A DNA stretch of 64,000 nt from JAEUMY01 sp031394355 (GCA_031394355.1 JANNSU010000012.1:62001-126000); one strand, 5' to 3'; counted from the stretch's first letter, positions 1-8,657 are shown. The notes: generated from the sequence alone by a model not told the origin. A program made the numbers and translations.

Positions 1-1373
1 CTGCCGAACGCCCGCTTGCGTTTTTCGCCTATGGCATTGGCGCAGTGGAAGGCATGACGCTGCCGGATACGCATGGCGCACTCATGGACCTGCTGGCGGC
101 ATGGCGATTTCCGGTGACGCGTGAGCGGGTAGTGGTGAATGGCGTGACCGGGATACTCGACTACTACCGCCGTATCGGCACACTGCGGCCAACTCTGCCA
201 TTTGAAATCGATGGTGTGGTCTACAAGGTCAACCGGTTCGACTGGCAGGAGCGGCTGGGCTTTGTGTCCCGTGCGCCGCGATTTGCCGTCGCCCACAAGT
301 TTCCGGCAGAAGAGGCGACCACCGAATTGCTCGACATTGATGTGCAGGTGGGCCGCACCGGTGCCATCACGCCGGTGGCACGGCTAAAGCCGGTGTTCGT
401 CGGCGGCACGACGGTGTCCAACGCCACGCTGCACAACGAGGACGAAATCCGCCGGAAGGATCTCAAGATCGGTGATACGGTCATCGTGCGTCGCGCGGGT
501 GATGTGATTCCCGAAGTGGCCGCGGTCATCTATGCGAAGCGTCCCGCGAATATTCGCGAATTCGTCATGCCCACGCATTGCCCGGAATGCGGCTCGGCCG
601 TGATCCGCCTCGACGGCGAGGCGGCCGCGCGATGCACTGGCGGACTCATCTGCCCCGCGCAGCGCAAGCAGGCGTTGCTGCATTTCGCGCAGCGCAAGGC
701 GGTGGACATCGAGGGTCTGGGCGACAAGCTGGTGGAGCAGATGGTCGATGCGAATCTGGTGCACACGCCGGCAGACATCTACCGCCTTGGCCTTTCGGCG
801 CTGGCTGGTCTGGAGCGTATGGCGGAGAAGTCGGCGAGCAACATCCTTGCGGCCATCGAGAAGAGCAAACAGACCACGCTCGCCCGCTTCCTGTTCGGCC
901 TCGGCATCCGCCATGTCGGCGAGACGACGGCGAAGGACCTCGCCCGCCACTTCGGCTCGCTCGACGCCATCGTTGCGGCGGATCAGGCAGCCCTGTTGCA
1001 AGTGCCGGATGTCGGCCCGGTGGTGGCGGAGTCTCTGTGGCGATTCTTTCAGGAGCCGCACAACCGCGAGGTGGTGGAGCAGCTTCGTGCATGTGGCGTG
1101 ACCTGGACCGAAGGCCCGCCCGCCATCACGCCAGTGTCCGGCCCGTTTGCAGGCAAGACGGCGGTGTTGACCGGTACGCTCTCCAGCCTGTCGCGTGAAG
1201 ATGCCAAGGCAAAGATCGAGGCGCTGGGCGGCAAGGTGTCGGGAAGCGTGTCGAAGAAGACCGACCTCGTCATTGCGGGAGTGGAAGCGGGAAGCAAGCT
1301 GGAAAAGGCAAGGGAGCTTGGCATCATGGTTTGGGATGAAGCTGAATTTCTGCGACACTTGCCGCCGGACTGA
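1..1373 (+). CDS. ligA: NAD-dependent DNA ligase, 3' part (5' end outside window)
   Basis: This enzyme seals nicks using NAD+. The frame is open from the first bases of the window, and the peptide FFAYGIGAVEG lies upstream of the first ATG (position 45), so the gene starts outside and the adenylation lysine (KxDG) is not present here. What is present is the end of the adenylation domain, the OB fold (TGAITPVARLKP, TTVSNATLHN), a four-cysteine zinc finger (CPECG, later C and CPAQ), the helix-hairpin-helix repeats (IRHVGETTAKDL) and a C-terminal BRCT domain (GKTAVLTGTL to the end). A copy of the iterated palindrome encodes ANIR just before the zinc finger. The product is certain; only the start is missing. 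Confidence 0.97.
   Translation, partial: AERPLAFFAYGIGAVEGMTLPDTHGALMDLLAAWRFPVTRERVVVNGVTGILDYYRRIGTLRPTLPFEIDGVVYKVNRFDWQERLGFVSRAPRFAVAHKFPAEEATTELLDIDVQVGRTGAITPVARLKPVFVGGTTVSNATLHNEDEIRRKDLKIGDTVIVRRAGDVIPEVAAVIYAKRPANIREFVMPTHCPECGSAVIRLDGEAAARCTGGLICPAQRKQALLHFAQRKAVDIEGLGDKLVEQMVDANLVHTPADIYRLGLSALAGLERMAEKSASNILAAIEKSKQTTLARFLFGLGIRHVGETTAKDLARHFGSLDAIVAADQAALLQVPDVGPVVAESLWRFFQEPHNREVVEQLRACGVTWTEGPPAITPVSGPFAGKTAVLTGTLSSLSREDAKAKIEALGGKVSGSVSKKTDLVIAGVEAGSKLEKARELGIMVWDEAEFLRHLPPD
546..557. repeat. Iterated palindrome GCGAATATTCGC, copy 1
   Basis: Exact copy inside ligA, read as Ala-Asn-Ile-Arg between the OB fold and the zinc finger. Confidence 0.95.
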
Positions 1374-1393
1374 CCTATCTGCCTGTCACACAA

Positions 1394-2299
1394 ATGAAAA
1401 AAATCACCAAAGCCGTCTTCCCCGTCGCCGGTCTCGGCACGCGCTTTTTGCCCGCCACCAAGGCGAGCCCGAAGGAAATGCTGCCGATTGTCGACAAGCC
1501 GCTCATCCAGTACGCCGTCGAGGAGGCTGCTGCCGCCGGCATCACGGAGATGATTTTCGTCACGGGGCGTGGCAAGCGCACCATCGAGGACCACTTCGAC
1601 AAGGCGTATGAGCTGGAAGCGGAGCTCGCCACGAAGGGCAAGCACAAACTCCTGGCCGAGGTGCGCGACATGCTGCCGGCGGGTGTGCAGTATGTGTATG
1701 TGCGCCAGGCCGAGGCATTGGGGCTGGGCCACGCGGTGCTGTGCGCTCGGCATCTCGTGGGTGATGAGCCATTCGCGGTGATTCTGGCCGATGACCTGAT
1801 CGATGCGAAGACACCAGTGATGCAGCAGATGGTGAAGCTTTACGAGAAGCGGAAGTCATCCGTGCTGGGTGTGCAGAACGTGAAGCGTGAGGAGACCGGG
1901 CAATACGGGATTGTGTCGGCCACGAGTATCGCGCCGAAGCTCTCCGAGATCTCCGGCATCGTCGAGAAGCCGAAGCCGGAGAAGGCGCCATCGACACTGG
2001 GCGTGGTGGGCCGATACATTCTCACGCCGCGAATATTCGCATTCCTCGACCAACTCTCTGCCGGGGTGGGCAAGGAGATCCAGCTCACCGATGGCATCGC
2101 AGCACTCCTCGACGAGGAGACCGTATACGCCTATGAGTTTGAGGGCACGCGCTATGACTGCGGCAGCAAGCTGGGTTATCTCAAGGCGACGCTGGCGTAT
2201 GGGATGAAGCACCCGGAGGTTGGCGCCGAGTTTTCGGCCTTTCTCGCGGGCGGTGCCATGGCGGCGGTAGCGGGCAAGAAACGCAGGCAATCAACATGA
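1394..2299 (+). CDS. galU: UTP-glucose-1-phosphate uridylyltransferase
   Basis: The enzyme makes UDP-glucose from UTP and glucose 1-phosphate for lipopolysaccharide and exopolysaccharide sugars. The 301-residue length matches bacterial GalU. The nucleotide-binding signature is complete at residues 12-29 (GLGTRFLPATKASPKEM), and the sugar-nucleotide part includes IVEKPKP. The ATG at 1394 has no obvious Shine-Dalgarno sequence, but residues 1-18 align with the family start. The stop overlaps the next ATG by four bases (ATGA), suggesting translational coupling to the phosphoribosyltransferase. A palindrome copy encodes RIFA near residue 213 and forces the codons CGA-ATA. Confidence 0.95.
   Translation: MKKITKAVFPVAGLGTRFLPATKASPKEMLPIVDKPLIQYAVEEAAAAGITEMIFVTGRGKRTIEDHFDKAYELEAELATKGKHKLLAEVRDMLPAGVQYVYVRQAEALGLGHAVLCARHLVGDEPFAVILADDLIDAKTPVMQQMVKLYEKRKSSVLGVQNVKREETGQYGIVSATSIAPKLSEISGIVEKPKPEKAPSTLGVVGRYILTPRIFAFLDQLSAGVGKEIQLTDGIAALLDEETVYAYEFEGTRYDCGSKLGYLKATLAYGMKHPEVGAEFSAFLAGGAMAAVAGKKRRQST
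2029..2040. repeat. Iterated palindrome, copy 2
   Basis: Exact copy in galU, read as CGA-ATA-TTC-GCA (Arg-Ile-Phe-Ala). Confidence 0.95.
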
Positions 2300-2850
2300 G
2301 CACACTGTCGCGTACGGAGGCTCTGGGAATACTTGCTGACTCGGATTTGGTTTACGACGCCGCCCAGGTCGCCGCCGCCGTGCAGCGCGTGGCGGATGGA
2401 CTCAATCACGCCTATGCCAGCCGCCACCCCCTGATGCTGTCGATCATGGGCGGTGCGGTCGTCTTCACCGGGCAGTTACTACCCAAGCTGACTTTTCCGC
2501 TGGACTTCGATTTCATCGCAGCATCCCGCTATGGTGATGCGACCACAGGCCAGGAGTTGACCTGGCGTGTGGCGCCACGTGCGAATATTCGCAACCGTGA
2601 CGTCATCGTTGTCGATGACATCCTGGATGAGGGCATTACCCTGGCTGCAGTCTGTGACCTCATCCGCTCACAAGGTGCCGCATCGATCGCCACGGCCGTG
2701 TTTTCAGACAAGTCCATCGCCAAGCCAAAACCCATCACCGCCGACTTTGTCGGCCTGTCATTGCCAAATCGATTCGTGTTCGGGTTCGGAATGGATGTGA
2801 AGGGCGCCTGGCGCAACCTGCCGGCGATTTATGCCATGCGCAATGGGTGA
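2296..2850 (+). CDS. hpt: Hypoxanthine-guanine phosphoribosyltransferase family protein
   Basis: A type I phosphoribosyltransferase of 184 residues, probably salvaging hypoxanthine or guanine with PRPP. The PRPP-binding loop VVDDILDEGITL lies at about residues 105-116, and the family's MGGAVVFTGQL segment lies near residue 51. The palindrome (ANIR, residues 96-99) sits just before the PRPP loop, in a position that tolerates variation. The start overlaps the galU stop. The final codons run into a GGGTGAT heptad array. Exact base preference (hypoxanthine, guanine or xanthine) cannot be read from the sequence. Confidence 0.85.
   Translation: MSTLSRTEALGILADSDLVYDAAQVAAAVQRVADGLNHAYASRHPLMLSIMGGAVVFTGQLLPKLTFPLDFDFIAASRYGDATTGQELTWRVAPRANIRNRDVIVVDDILDEGITLAAVCDLIRSQGAASIATAVFSDKSIAKPKPITADFVGLSLPNRFVFGFGMDVKGAWRNLPAIYAMRNG
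2581..2592. repeat. Iterated palindrome, copy 3
   Basis: Exact copy in the phosphoribosyltransferase gene (Ala-Asn-Ile-Arg), only about 300 bp from copy 4, the closest pair in the window. Confidence 0.95.
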
Positions 2851-2979
2851 AGGGTGATGGGTGATGACGCGGAGCTGATTGACCATCGGCCGCTTGCGAA
2901 TATTCGCCCCACCTGAGACGCTTCTCCATCACCAATCACCAATCACCAATCACCCATCACCAATTAACCATCACCCTTC
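2845..2979. repeat. Facing heptad arrays around a palindrome copy
   Basis: From 2845 to 2866 there are GGGTGAA/GGGTGAT units. From 2927 to 2975 there are seven units, catcacc, three aatcacc, catcacc, aattaac and catcacc, in exact 7-base register. The two arms are roughly reverse complements and flank palindrome copy 4. The left arm includes the hpt stop codon, and the right arm ends about 10 bases before the next ATG, leaving no Shine-Dalgarno sequence. Confidence 0.85.
2896..2907. repeat. Iterated palindrome, copy 4
   Basis: Exact copy in the hpt-phosphorylase spacer, between the two heptad arms. Confidence 0.95.
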
Positions 2980-2985
2980 AGACAC

Positions 2986-3744
2986 ATGCTTGCAATCATT
3001 GGTGGTACCGGCCTGTCCCGACTGACCGATCTTGACATCTCGCGACGCGAAATCGTCCGCACGCCCTTTGGCGAGCCCTCCGGGCCGCTCACGTTCGGTC
3101 GCGTGGGTGACACGGAGATCTGCTTCCTGGCCCGGCATGGCTACGGGCACACGTTCGCCCCGCACGAAGTCAACTACCGCGCCAATCTGTGGGCCATCCG
3201 CGATCTGGGTGCTCGTCGGGTCGTTGCCGTGAACTCGGTCGGTGGCATCGCGCCCGAACTTGGGCCGGGTGTGATTGCCATTCCTGACCAGATCATCGAC
3301 TACACCTGGGGCCGCAAGCACACTTTTTTTGAAGGGCCCGAAGCGCCTGTGAAGCATGTTGACTTCACCCACCCCTACTGCGCGGACACCCGCAAGCTGC
3401 TCGCCCTCGCCGCTGAGGCAGCAGGAATTCCCGTCGTCGCCTCGGGTGTCTATGCGGCGACTCAGGGCCCCCGCCTGGAAACCGCAGCCGAGATCCGTCG
3501 CCTACAGCGCGACGGTGCCACCATGGTGGGCATGACCGGTATGCCGGAGGCCGTGCTGGCACGCGAGCTGGATCTGCCCTATGCGGCCATTGCACTGTCA
3601 GTCAATCACGCGGCTGGGCTGGGGGATAGCAAGGACGCGATTCTGCTGGATGAGCTGCAGGTCGTGCTCGACGCCGGCATGGGCAGGATTCTGCGAATTC
3701 TCGAGAAGGCCGTGTCGCTACATCAGCAGGGCAGGACGGAGTGA
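2986..3744 (+). CDS. 5'-methylthioadenosine/5'-methylthioinosine phosphorylase
   Basis: A purine nucleoside phosphorylase family 2 enzyme (252 residues) that splits the methylthio-nucleoside by-product of polyamine synthesis with phosphate. It starts MLAIIGGTGL, has the phosphate-site elements NSVGG and FTHPYC, and has the base-site region SVNHAAGLGDSKD. An Asn-His rather than an Asp at the base site is what I would expect for a 6-oxopurine substrate, as in Pseudomonas methylthioinosine phosphorylase, so it may not act directly on methylthioadenosine. That specificity is inference. It overlaps def by one base (TGATG). Confidence 0.85.
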   Translation: MLAIIGGTGLSRLTDLDISRREIVRTPFGEPSGPLTFGRVGDTEICFLARHGYGHTFAPHEVNYRANLWAIRDLGARRVVAVNSVGGIAPELGPGVIAIPDQIIDYTWGRKHTFFEGPEAPVKHVDFTHPYCADTRKLLALAAEAAGIPVVASGVYAATQGPRLETAAEIRRLQRDGATMVGMTGMPEAVLARELDLPYAAIALSVNHAAGLGDSKDAILLDELQVVLDAGMGRILRILEKAVSLHQQGRTE

Positions 3745-4283
3745 TGGCAGTCCGTCCCATCATGAAAATGGGAGAGCCGGTGCTCTTTCGTGCAGCAGAG
3801 CCGGTTATGGCGTTTGATACGCCCGAGCTGCATGCGCTGCTCAGAGACATGAAGGACACGATGATTGCCGCCAAGGGTGCCGGTCTTGCCGCGCCGCAGA
3901 TCGGCGTCTCCTTGCAAGTCGTCATCTTCGAAGTGCGGAACAATCCTCGCTATCCGGATGCGGCACCGGTCCCCGAGACCGTGCTCATCAATCCCGCAAT
4001 CGAGCCCCTCAGTGACGACATGGAGGAGGGCTGGGAAGGCTGCCTGTCCGTGCCCGGCATGCGCGGCCTGGTGCCGCGCCACAATCGTGTCCGGTACAGC
4101 GGCTTCGACCCGTATGGCAACCGCTTCGAACGGGAGGTGGACAGCTTCCATGCGCGGGTGGTCCAGCATGAGTGTGATCACCTGATCGGCACGCTCTTCC
4201 CGATGCGCGTCCGCGACATGCACAATTTCGGCTTCACCGAGGTGCTGTTCCCCGAGCTCGCGGGGAAGGACAAGGACGATTGA
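3744..4283 (+). CDS. def: Peptide deformylase
   Basis: A metalloenzyme that removes the N-formyl group from nascent proteins. All three family motifs are present: GAGLAAPQIG at residues 45-54, EGCLS in the middle, and the zinc helix HECDH. The length of 179 residues is normal. I chose the ATG at 3744, which overlaps the preceding stop; a GTG three bases earlier is in frame. Def usually sits beside fmt, which is not seen here, so this may be a second or relocated copy. Confidence 0.95.
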   Translation: MAVRPIMKMGEPVLFRAAEPVMAFDTPELHALLRDMKDTMIAAKGAGLAAPQIGVSLQVVIFEVRNNPRYPDAAPVPETVLINPAIEPLSDDMEEGWEGCLSVPGMRGLVPRHNRVRYSGFDPYGNRFEREVDSFHARVVQHECDHLIGTLFPMRVRDMHNFGFTEVLFPELAGKDKDD

Positions 4284-4374
4284 CGGGCGTTCGGGCCGCC
4301 AATTCTGCAGTTCGTCGCGTACCCAATTGAATTGCGGGTGAGGCATGGCATCTTTCCGGATGTGAGCGCTGGAG

Positions 4375-4394
4375 GGTTGGGACTATTCCCAGCC
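4375..4394. other. Hairpin downstream of def
   Basis: The stem GGTTGGGA pairs with TCCCAGCC (one G-U pair) around a 4-base loop. There is no T-run. It could help end def transcripts or protect their 3' end; I see nothing else in the 180-base gap except the ribosome-binding site of the next gene. Confidence 0.35.
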
Positions 4395-4462
4395 GAAAAT
4401 CCCGGTGAATCATGAAGCAGTCGATTGGCTGTGCTTCCACTTTCTGCGAAAGGAAATTGACC

Positions 4463-4873
4463 ATGGCTGAGACCATTGATGTGATGCCTGTAGGGGGTGC
4501 TTCAACTCCCAGGGACCTCTCAGGCGAGAAAACAACCCTGCATATCGTCTATTTGCTGCATGCGCTGGCGCCCTTCACGGCCTGGCTGCTCGCCGCCGTG
4601 GCGGTGTTCATCGGCTTCGTGAAACGCGATGCAGTGCGCGGCACGCCTTACGACAGTCATTACGCGTGGCTCGCTGGCGCGTTCTGGTGGGCGCTGCTTT
4701 GGATGGCGATGGCCTGGATCATTTTCTGGGTGGTCACCGTGCTGACCTTGGGCGTTGGCGCAATCGTGATGTGGGTGATCCCGACGGTGGCCTATGCCGT
4801 GCTGTTCGTCTGGTATCTCTACCGGGTCATCCGCGGCTGGCTGGCCCTCAATGACGACAAGCCCCTGGTCTGA
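4463..4873 (+). CDS. Small membrane protein, DUF4870-like
   Basis: A predicted inner-membrane protein of 136 residues. The ATG at 4463 is preceded by AAAGGA at a suitable distance, so I prefer it to the upstream in-frame ATG at 4412. A soluble N-terminus of about 30 residues is followed by three hydrophobic segments: YLLHALAPFTAWLLAAVAVF, then ALLWMAMAWIIFWVVTVL running into VGAIVMWVIPTVAYAVLFVW. The motif RGTPYDSHYAW between the first and second resembles the loop of DUF4870 proteins. The function is unknown. The gene converges on glnD with only six bases between stops. Confidence 0.75.
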   Translation: MAETIDVMPVGGASTPRDLSGEKTTLHIVYLLHALAPFTAWLLAAVAVFIGFVKRDAVRGTPYDSHYAWLAGAFWWALLWMAMAWIIFWVVTVLTLGVGAIVMWVIPTVAYAVLFVWYLYRVIRGWLALNDDKPLV

Positions 4874-4879
4874 GCGAGG

Positions 4880-7513
4880 TCAAGTACGCAGCACTTTCAG
4901 CAATCCTTCCTTGAACTCGCGCGCGCCGTCGGCGCGCGCGAGCGCTTCGCCTTCCACCACGAAAACGTCCTCCGCGCGATTGCCAAGCGTCGTGATGCGG
5001 GCATCGTGCAGGCTGAGCTCGTGTGCGAGGAAGTGGCGCGCGACCATGGAGAGCAATCCGGGTCTGTCTGCGGCGATGACCTGTACGGCATACCGTCCTG
5101 CGCGCTTCTCGGGCGTGATGTTGACGACAGGCTCGATGGGGAAGTGCTTCACCTGGCGTGACAGGCGGCCGGAAGCGGCAGCGGGGAGCGGCTTGGCGTC
5201 CTTCAGCTGCTGCGCAAGCTCATCTTCGATGCGGGCGATGACATCGCGGTAGTGTCCGCCCAGATCATCGCTGTTGCCGGACAAGCTGGGAATGCGCGAG
5301 CGTGGCAGCACCTGGAAGGTGTCCAACGCATAGCCGTGCACGGTGGTATAGATCTTTGCTGCAGCAATGTCGAAGTGCATGCGCTCGAAGTACGTGCAGA
5401 TGCGCGCGAACACACCCGCCTGGTCGCGTGTGTACACCATGACTTGCAGGCCCTCGCCGATAGGCGAAAGCCTTGCCTTCACGATGGGTGCTTCCGGTGA
5501 CGGGCGCGACCACAACGCCCGCGCGTGCCACGCGATCTCCGATGATTCGAATCGCTGGAAGTAGGCCGGATGCAGCTCGGCCCAAAGCGCAGACTCCCTG
5601 CCTGGCGCGGTCACATACTGCGCGAATATTCGCAATGCTTCCGACTTCTTGCCTTCGATCCAGGTCTCGATGGGCGCTCGCTCGCCAGACAGTAGTTTGC
5701 GGGTGAGCTTGAAGAGATCTTCCAGCAGCTTGCCCTTCCAGGCATTCCACACATGCGGGCTGGTACCTCGAATGTCCGCGACGGTGAGGAGGTAGAGCGC
5801 GGTGAGGCGGCGCTCATTGCCGACCCGCAGGGCAAAATTGGCAATGACGTCAGGATCGGAGAGATCCTGTTTCTGTGCGGTTTGTGACAGGGTCAGGTGT
5901 TGCTCCACCAGCCAGACAACCAGATCTGTATCGCCGGGGGCCAACCCATGCGCGCGACAAAAGCGGCGCGCGTCGCTGGCACCGAGTTCGGAATGGTCGC
6001 CGCCGCGTCCCTTGGCGATGTCGTGGAACAGTGCGGCGAGGATGAGCACTTCCTTGCGCTCGAAGTCGCGCATGAGCTCGGTACAGAATGGATACTCGTG
6101 CAGAAAGCGTGGCACGATGAAGCGGCGCAGGTTGCGCACGACCATCAGGATGTGTTCGTCCACGGTGTAAACGTGGAAGAGGTCATGCTGCATCTGGCCC
6201 ACGATGCGACCGAACGCAGGCAAGTAACGGGCGAGGATGCCGTAGTGATTCATCTTGCGCAGCATGAACGTGACCCGCTTCGGCTCACGCAGGATGGCCA
6301 TGAAGAGTTCGCGGTTAACGGGATTGGCGCGGAATGCGGCATCGATGAGCGGCAATGCCCGCCACAGCGCACGCAATGCATCGGCGGACGGCCCCTCCAG
6401 GTCATCGAGTTTCTGCAGCAGGTGCATGGCGCGCAGGATGTTTGATGGATCCGTAACGAAGGCGTCTTCCCGCAGGATTTCCAGCGTGGCCCCCCGGCGT
6501 GCGAAGGTCTCATCAATGGGCACGACCTTCATGTCGCGTGGCGGACCGATGCGCGCCCAGATGTTCTGCAGGAGGATGGTGTTGAGGCGGTAGATGCTCT
6601 TGGCAGCACGGTAGTAGCGCTGCATCAACAGCTCCGATGCGCGCTTGGCTGGCGTCGATTCAATCCCCATTTCTGCTGCGAGCCGCGCCTGGTGGTCGAA
6701 TACCAGCCTGTCCTCGCGACGTCCGGCGAGGAAGTGGAGGCGAATGCGCAGGTCCTGGAGAACACGCTCATCCTTCGCGATCCGAAGCGCCTCCCCCTCA
6801 GTGATCAGCCCTTCTGCAGCCATGGCCTTCCAGCCTGAGCCTTTGCCTGCGTACATGCCGGCGGCATCCGCAACCCAGTGAATGGTCTGCAGATCGCGCA
6901 TGCCGCCAGGGTTCTCCTTGATATTGGGCTCCAGCCGGAATGCGGCATCCAGCGCACGCGTGTGTCGGGCGCGCTGCTCGTCGAGCTTGGCGTTGAAGAA
7001 TTCGCGCGGGTGTACGACCTTCAGCACTGCCGTGTGCATGGCTGCAAAGAGTGCTGCGTCACCGCAGATGAGCCGGGTTTCCGTGAGGCTGGTCAGGACC
7101 GTAACATCCCGTTCAGCCTCCTCCACGCATTGCGCTCCAGTGCGCACGCTGTGACCCGGCTCGATGCCGCAATCCCAGAGCAGGCCGATGAACGCCTCGA
7201 CAGGTTGCGCATTCGTGCCATCCGGTACCAGGACGAGAACATCGACATCGGAGTGCGGGAAAAGCGTGCCACGTCCGTAGCCACCCACGGCCACCAGGGC
7301 CCAGTCTGCGGGAAGGCCGAGCTCACGCCACAGTCCACGCAACGCCTGGTCGACCACAGCGGTATGGGCAGCGAGGAATTTTCGCGGAAGCTGGTGTTGC
7401 GAATATTCGCACTTGAGGCGCGCCTTCTCATCACTCAGCCAGCGGCGCCAACGCGCTGCCGCATCGCGGCCCGGCTGGATCGCAATCGCCGCAGTGGCGC
7501 CCGGACGGGACAT
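4880..7513 (-). CDS. glnD: Bifunctional uridylyltransferase/uridylyl-removing enzyme (PII sensor)
   Basis: GlnD senses glutamine and adds or removes UMP on PII proteins, setting nitrogen-assimilation control. The order in the 877-residue protein is an N-terminal nucleotidyltransferase domain (GGYGRGTLFPHSDVDVLV), a PII-uridylyltransferase helical domain, an HD domain for UMP removal (FHDIAKGRGGDHSELGA) and two C-terminal ACT domains (VYTRDQAGVFARI; VIAADRPGLLSMV). It follows map by seven bases, so the pair is probably co-transcribed. Two palindrome copies fall inside: one near the N-terminus (EYS frame) and one between the HD and ACT domains (RIFA frame). Confidence 0.97.
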   Translation of the reverse strand: MSRPGATAAIAIQPGRDAAARWRRWLSDEKARLKCEYSQHQLPRKFLAAHTAVVDQALRGLWRELGLPADWALVAVGGYGRGTLFPHSDVDVLVLVPDGTNAQPVEAFIGLLWDCGIEPGHSVRTGAQCVEEAERDVTVLTSLTETRLICGDAALFAAMHTAVLKVVHPREFFNAKLDEQRARHTRALDAAFRLEPNIKENPGGMRDLQTIHWVADAAGMYAGKGSGWKAMAAEGLITEGEALRIAKDERVLQDLRIRLHFLAGRREDRLVFDHQARLAAEMGIESTPAKRASELLMQRYYRAAKSIYRLNTILLQNIWARIGPPRDMKVVPIDETFARRGATLEILREDAFVTDPSNILRAMHLLQKLDDLEGPSADALRALWRALPLIDAAFRANPVNRELFMAILREPKRVTFMLRKMNHYGILARYLPAFGRIVGQMQHDLFHVYTVDEHILMVVRNLRRFIVPRFLHEYPFCTELMRDFERKEVLILAALFHDIAKGRGGDHSELGASDARRFCRAHGLAPGDTDLVVWLVEQHLTLSQTAQKQDLSDPDVIANFALRVGNERRLTALYLLTVADIRGTSPHVWNAWKGKLLEDLFKLTRKLLSGERAPIETWIEGKKSEALRIFAQYVTAPGRESALWAELHPAYFQRFESSEIAWHARALWSRPSPEAPIVKARLSPIGEGLQVMVYTRDQAGVFARICTYFERMHFDIAAAKIYTTVHGYALDTFQVLPRSRIPSLSGNSDDLGGHYRDVIARIEDELAQQLKDAKPLPAAASGRLSRQVKHFPIEPVVNITPEKRAGRYAVQVIAADRPGLLSMVARHFLAHELSLHDARITTLGNRAEDVFVVEGEALARADGAREFKEGLLKVLRT
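5622..5633. repeat. Iterated palindrome, copy 5
   Basis: Exact copy in glnD, read on the minus strand as CGA-ATA-TTC-GCG (Arg-Ile-Phe-Ala) in the linker before the ACT domains. Confidence 0.95.
7399..7410. repeat. Iterated palindrome, copy 6
   Basis: Exact copy near the glnD N-terminus, read as Cys-Glu-Tyr-Ser-Gln. Confidence 0.95.
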
Positions 7514-7520
7514 GCGGGGC

Positions 7521-8315
7521 CTAGCTTGTGGGCGGCGGCGGTGTGCCGTCGGATTGGGTGAGAACCTCGAATCCGTTCTCGGTCACCAGTACGGTGTGCT
7601 CCCACTGCGCGGACAGACTGTGGTCTGCGGTCACGATGGTCCAGCCGTCGGCGAGTTGGCGGATATCGCGCTTGCCGGCATTGATCATCGGCTCGACGGT
7701 AAAGATCATGCCGGCCTTGAGCGTGAGCCCGCTACCCGGACGGCCATAGTGGAGAATCTGTGGTTCTTCGTGGAATTTCTTGCCAATCCCGTGCCCGCAG
7801 AATTCACGCACGACGCTGTAGCCGTTGCTTTCGGCATGGCGTTGAATGGCGCTGCCCAGATCACCCAGCGTGGCGCCCGGCTTGATGGCGCTGATGCCAC
7901 GCCACATGGCTTCGTAGGTGGTTTGGCAAAGGCGTTTGGCTTGAATGGACGGTTCGCCAACGTAGTACATACGGCTGTTGTCACCGTGGTAGCCATCCTT
8001 GATTACGGTGATGTCGATATTCACGATATCGCCATTCTTCAAGACTTTTTCACCCGGGATGCCATGGCAGACCTGATGATTGACCGACGTGCACATCGAG
8101 GCCGGATAAGGCTTGTGTCCGGGCGGCGCATAGTTGAGCGTTGCCGGGATGGTGCCCTGGATGTTGACCATGTAGTCGTGCGCCAGCTTGTCCAGCTTAC
8201 CCGTTGTGACGCCGGGCTTTACGAAAGGTGTAATGTAATCAAGGACTTCTGCAGCAAGGCGGCCTGCCACACGCATTTTCGCGATATCTTCGGAAGTTTT
8301 GAGCTGTACAGACAT
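7521..8315 (-). CDS. map: Type I methionine aminopeptidase
   Basis: The enzyme removes the initiator methionine after deformylation. The two-metal ligands are visible: aspartates in NIDITVIKDGYHGDNS, histidine in CGHGIGKKFHEEP, glutamates in FTVEPMIN and in QWEHTVLV. The length is 264 residues from the ATG at 8315 (MSVQLKTSEDI). A GTG at 8336 would add seven residues. A TATAAT on the minus strand at 8370-8375 gives a plausible short leader. In many betaproteobacteria map, glnD and rpsB-tsf cluster exactly like this. Confidence 0.95.
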   Translation of the reverse strand: MSVQLKTSEDIAKMRVAGRLAAEVLDYITPFVKPGVTTGKLDKLAHDYMVNIQGTIPATLNYAPPGHKPYPASMCTSVNHQVCHGIPGEKVLKNGDIVNIDITVIKDGYHGDNSRMYYVGEPSIQAKRLCQTTYEAMWRGISAIKPGATLGDLGSAIQRHAESNGYSVVREFCGHGIGKKFHEEPQILHYGRPGSGLTLKAGMIFTVEPMINAGKRDIRQLADGWTIVTADHSLSAQWEHTVLVTENGFEVLTQSDGTPPPPTS

Positions 8316-8369
8316 GGGGGAGTCGGTTGATCGCACTGGTAGGCATTAGGTCATTGAATTCAGTGAAAA

Positions 8370-8375
8370 ATTATA
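8370..8375 (-). promoter_or_regulatory. -10 box for map-glnD
   Basis: A perfect TATAAT on the minus strand, 54 bases upstream of the map ATG. No clear -35 hexamer is seen at 16-18 bases. Confidence 0.5.
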
Positions 8376-8445
8376 CCGCGTTGGGCGCATGATGGGCGCG
8401 TTGTGGGCGCCGGGGCGGGATTCCTGGCGAGTCGTGTCCGAAGGT

Positions 8446-8475
8446 TTGATTCGGTGGCAGGATTCGGACTATAAT
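8446..8475 (+). promoter_or_regulatory. Sigma-70-type promoter of rpsB-tsf
   Basis: TTGATT (8446-8451) and TATAAT (8470-8475) are separated by 18 bases, about 190 bases before the rpsB ATG. This predicts a long leader, as expected for an autoregulated ribosomal protein operon. Confidence 0.7.
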
Positions 8476-8587
8476 CTTGGGCTAACTTTCCTGACCCAGT
8501 AATAGCGCGGTCAGGCAGGTTGGCAGCAACAGTCACACACAGCACCAGCAATTTATTGCAACGTGTTTCAAATCCGAACACCCGAAC

Positions 8588-8657
8588 CGTTAAGGTCCTC
8601 ATCGCAACGTCATCGCAATGAGGTCAGTCGGGTGGAGGTCAACCTTAACGTACAGGA
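8588..8657 (+). promoter_or_regulatory. Structured rpsB leader, likely S2 autoregulatory site
   Basis: The outer stem CGTTAAGGT (8588-8596) pairs perfectly with ACCTTAACG (8642-8650). Inside it, CCTCAT (8597-8602) pairs with ATGAGG (8618-8623). The outer stem ends immediately before the Shine-Dalgarno AGGA (8654-8657). S2 is known to repress rpsB-tsf by binding its own leader in gammaproteobacteria; the same role here is inferred from position and structure. Confidence 0.55.

Noticed and set aside
384..1358. Long minus-strand frame opposite ligA
   Set aside because: LigA is certain by several motifs; the antisense frame has no family features and is a shadow in GC-rich DNA.
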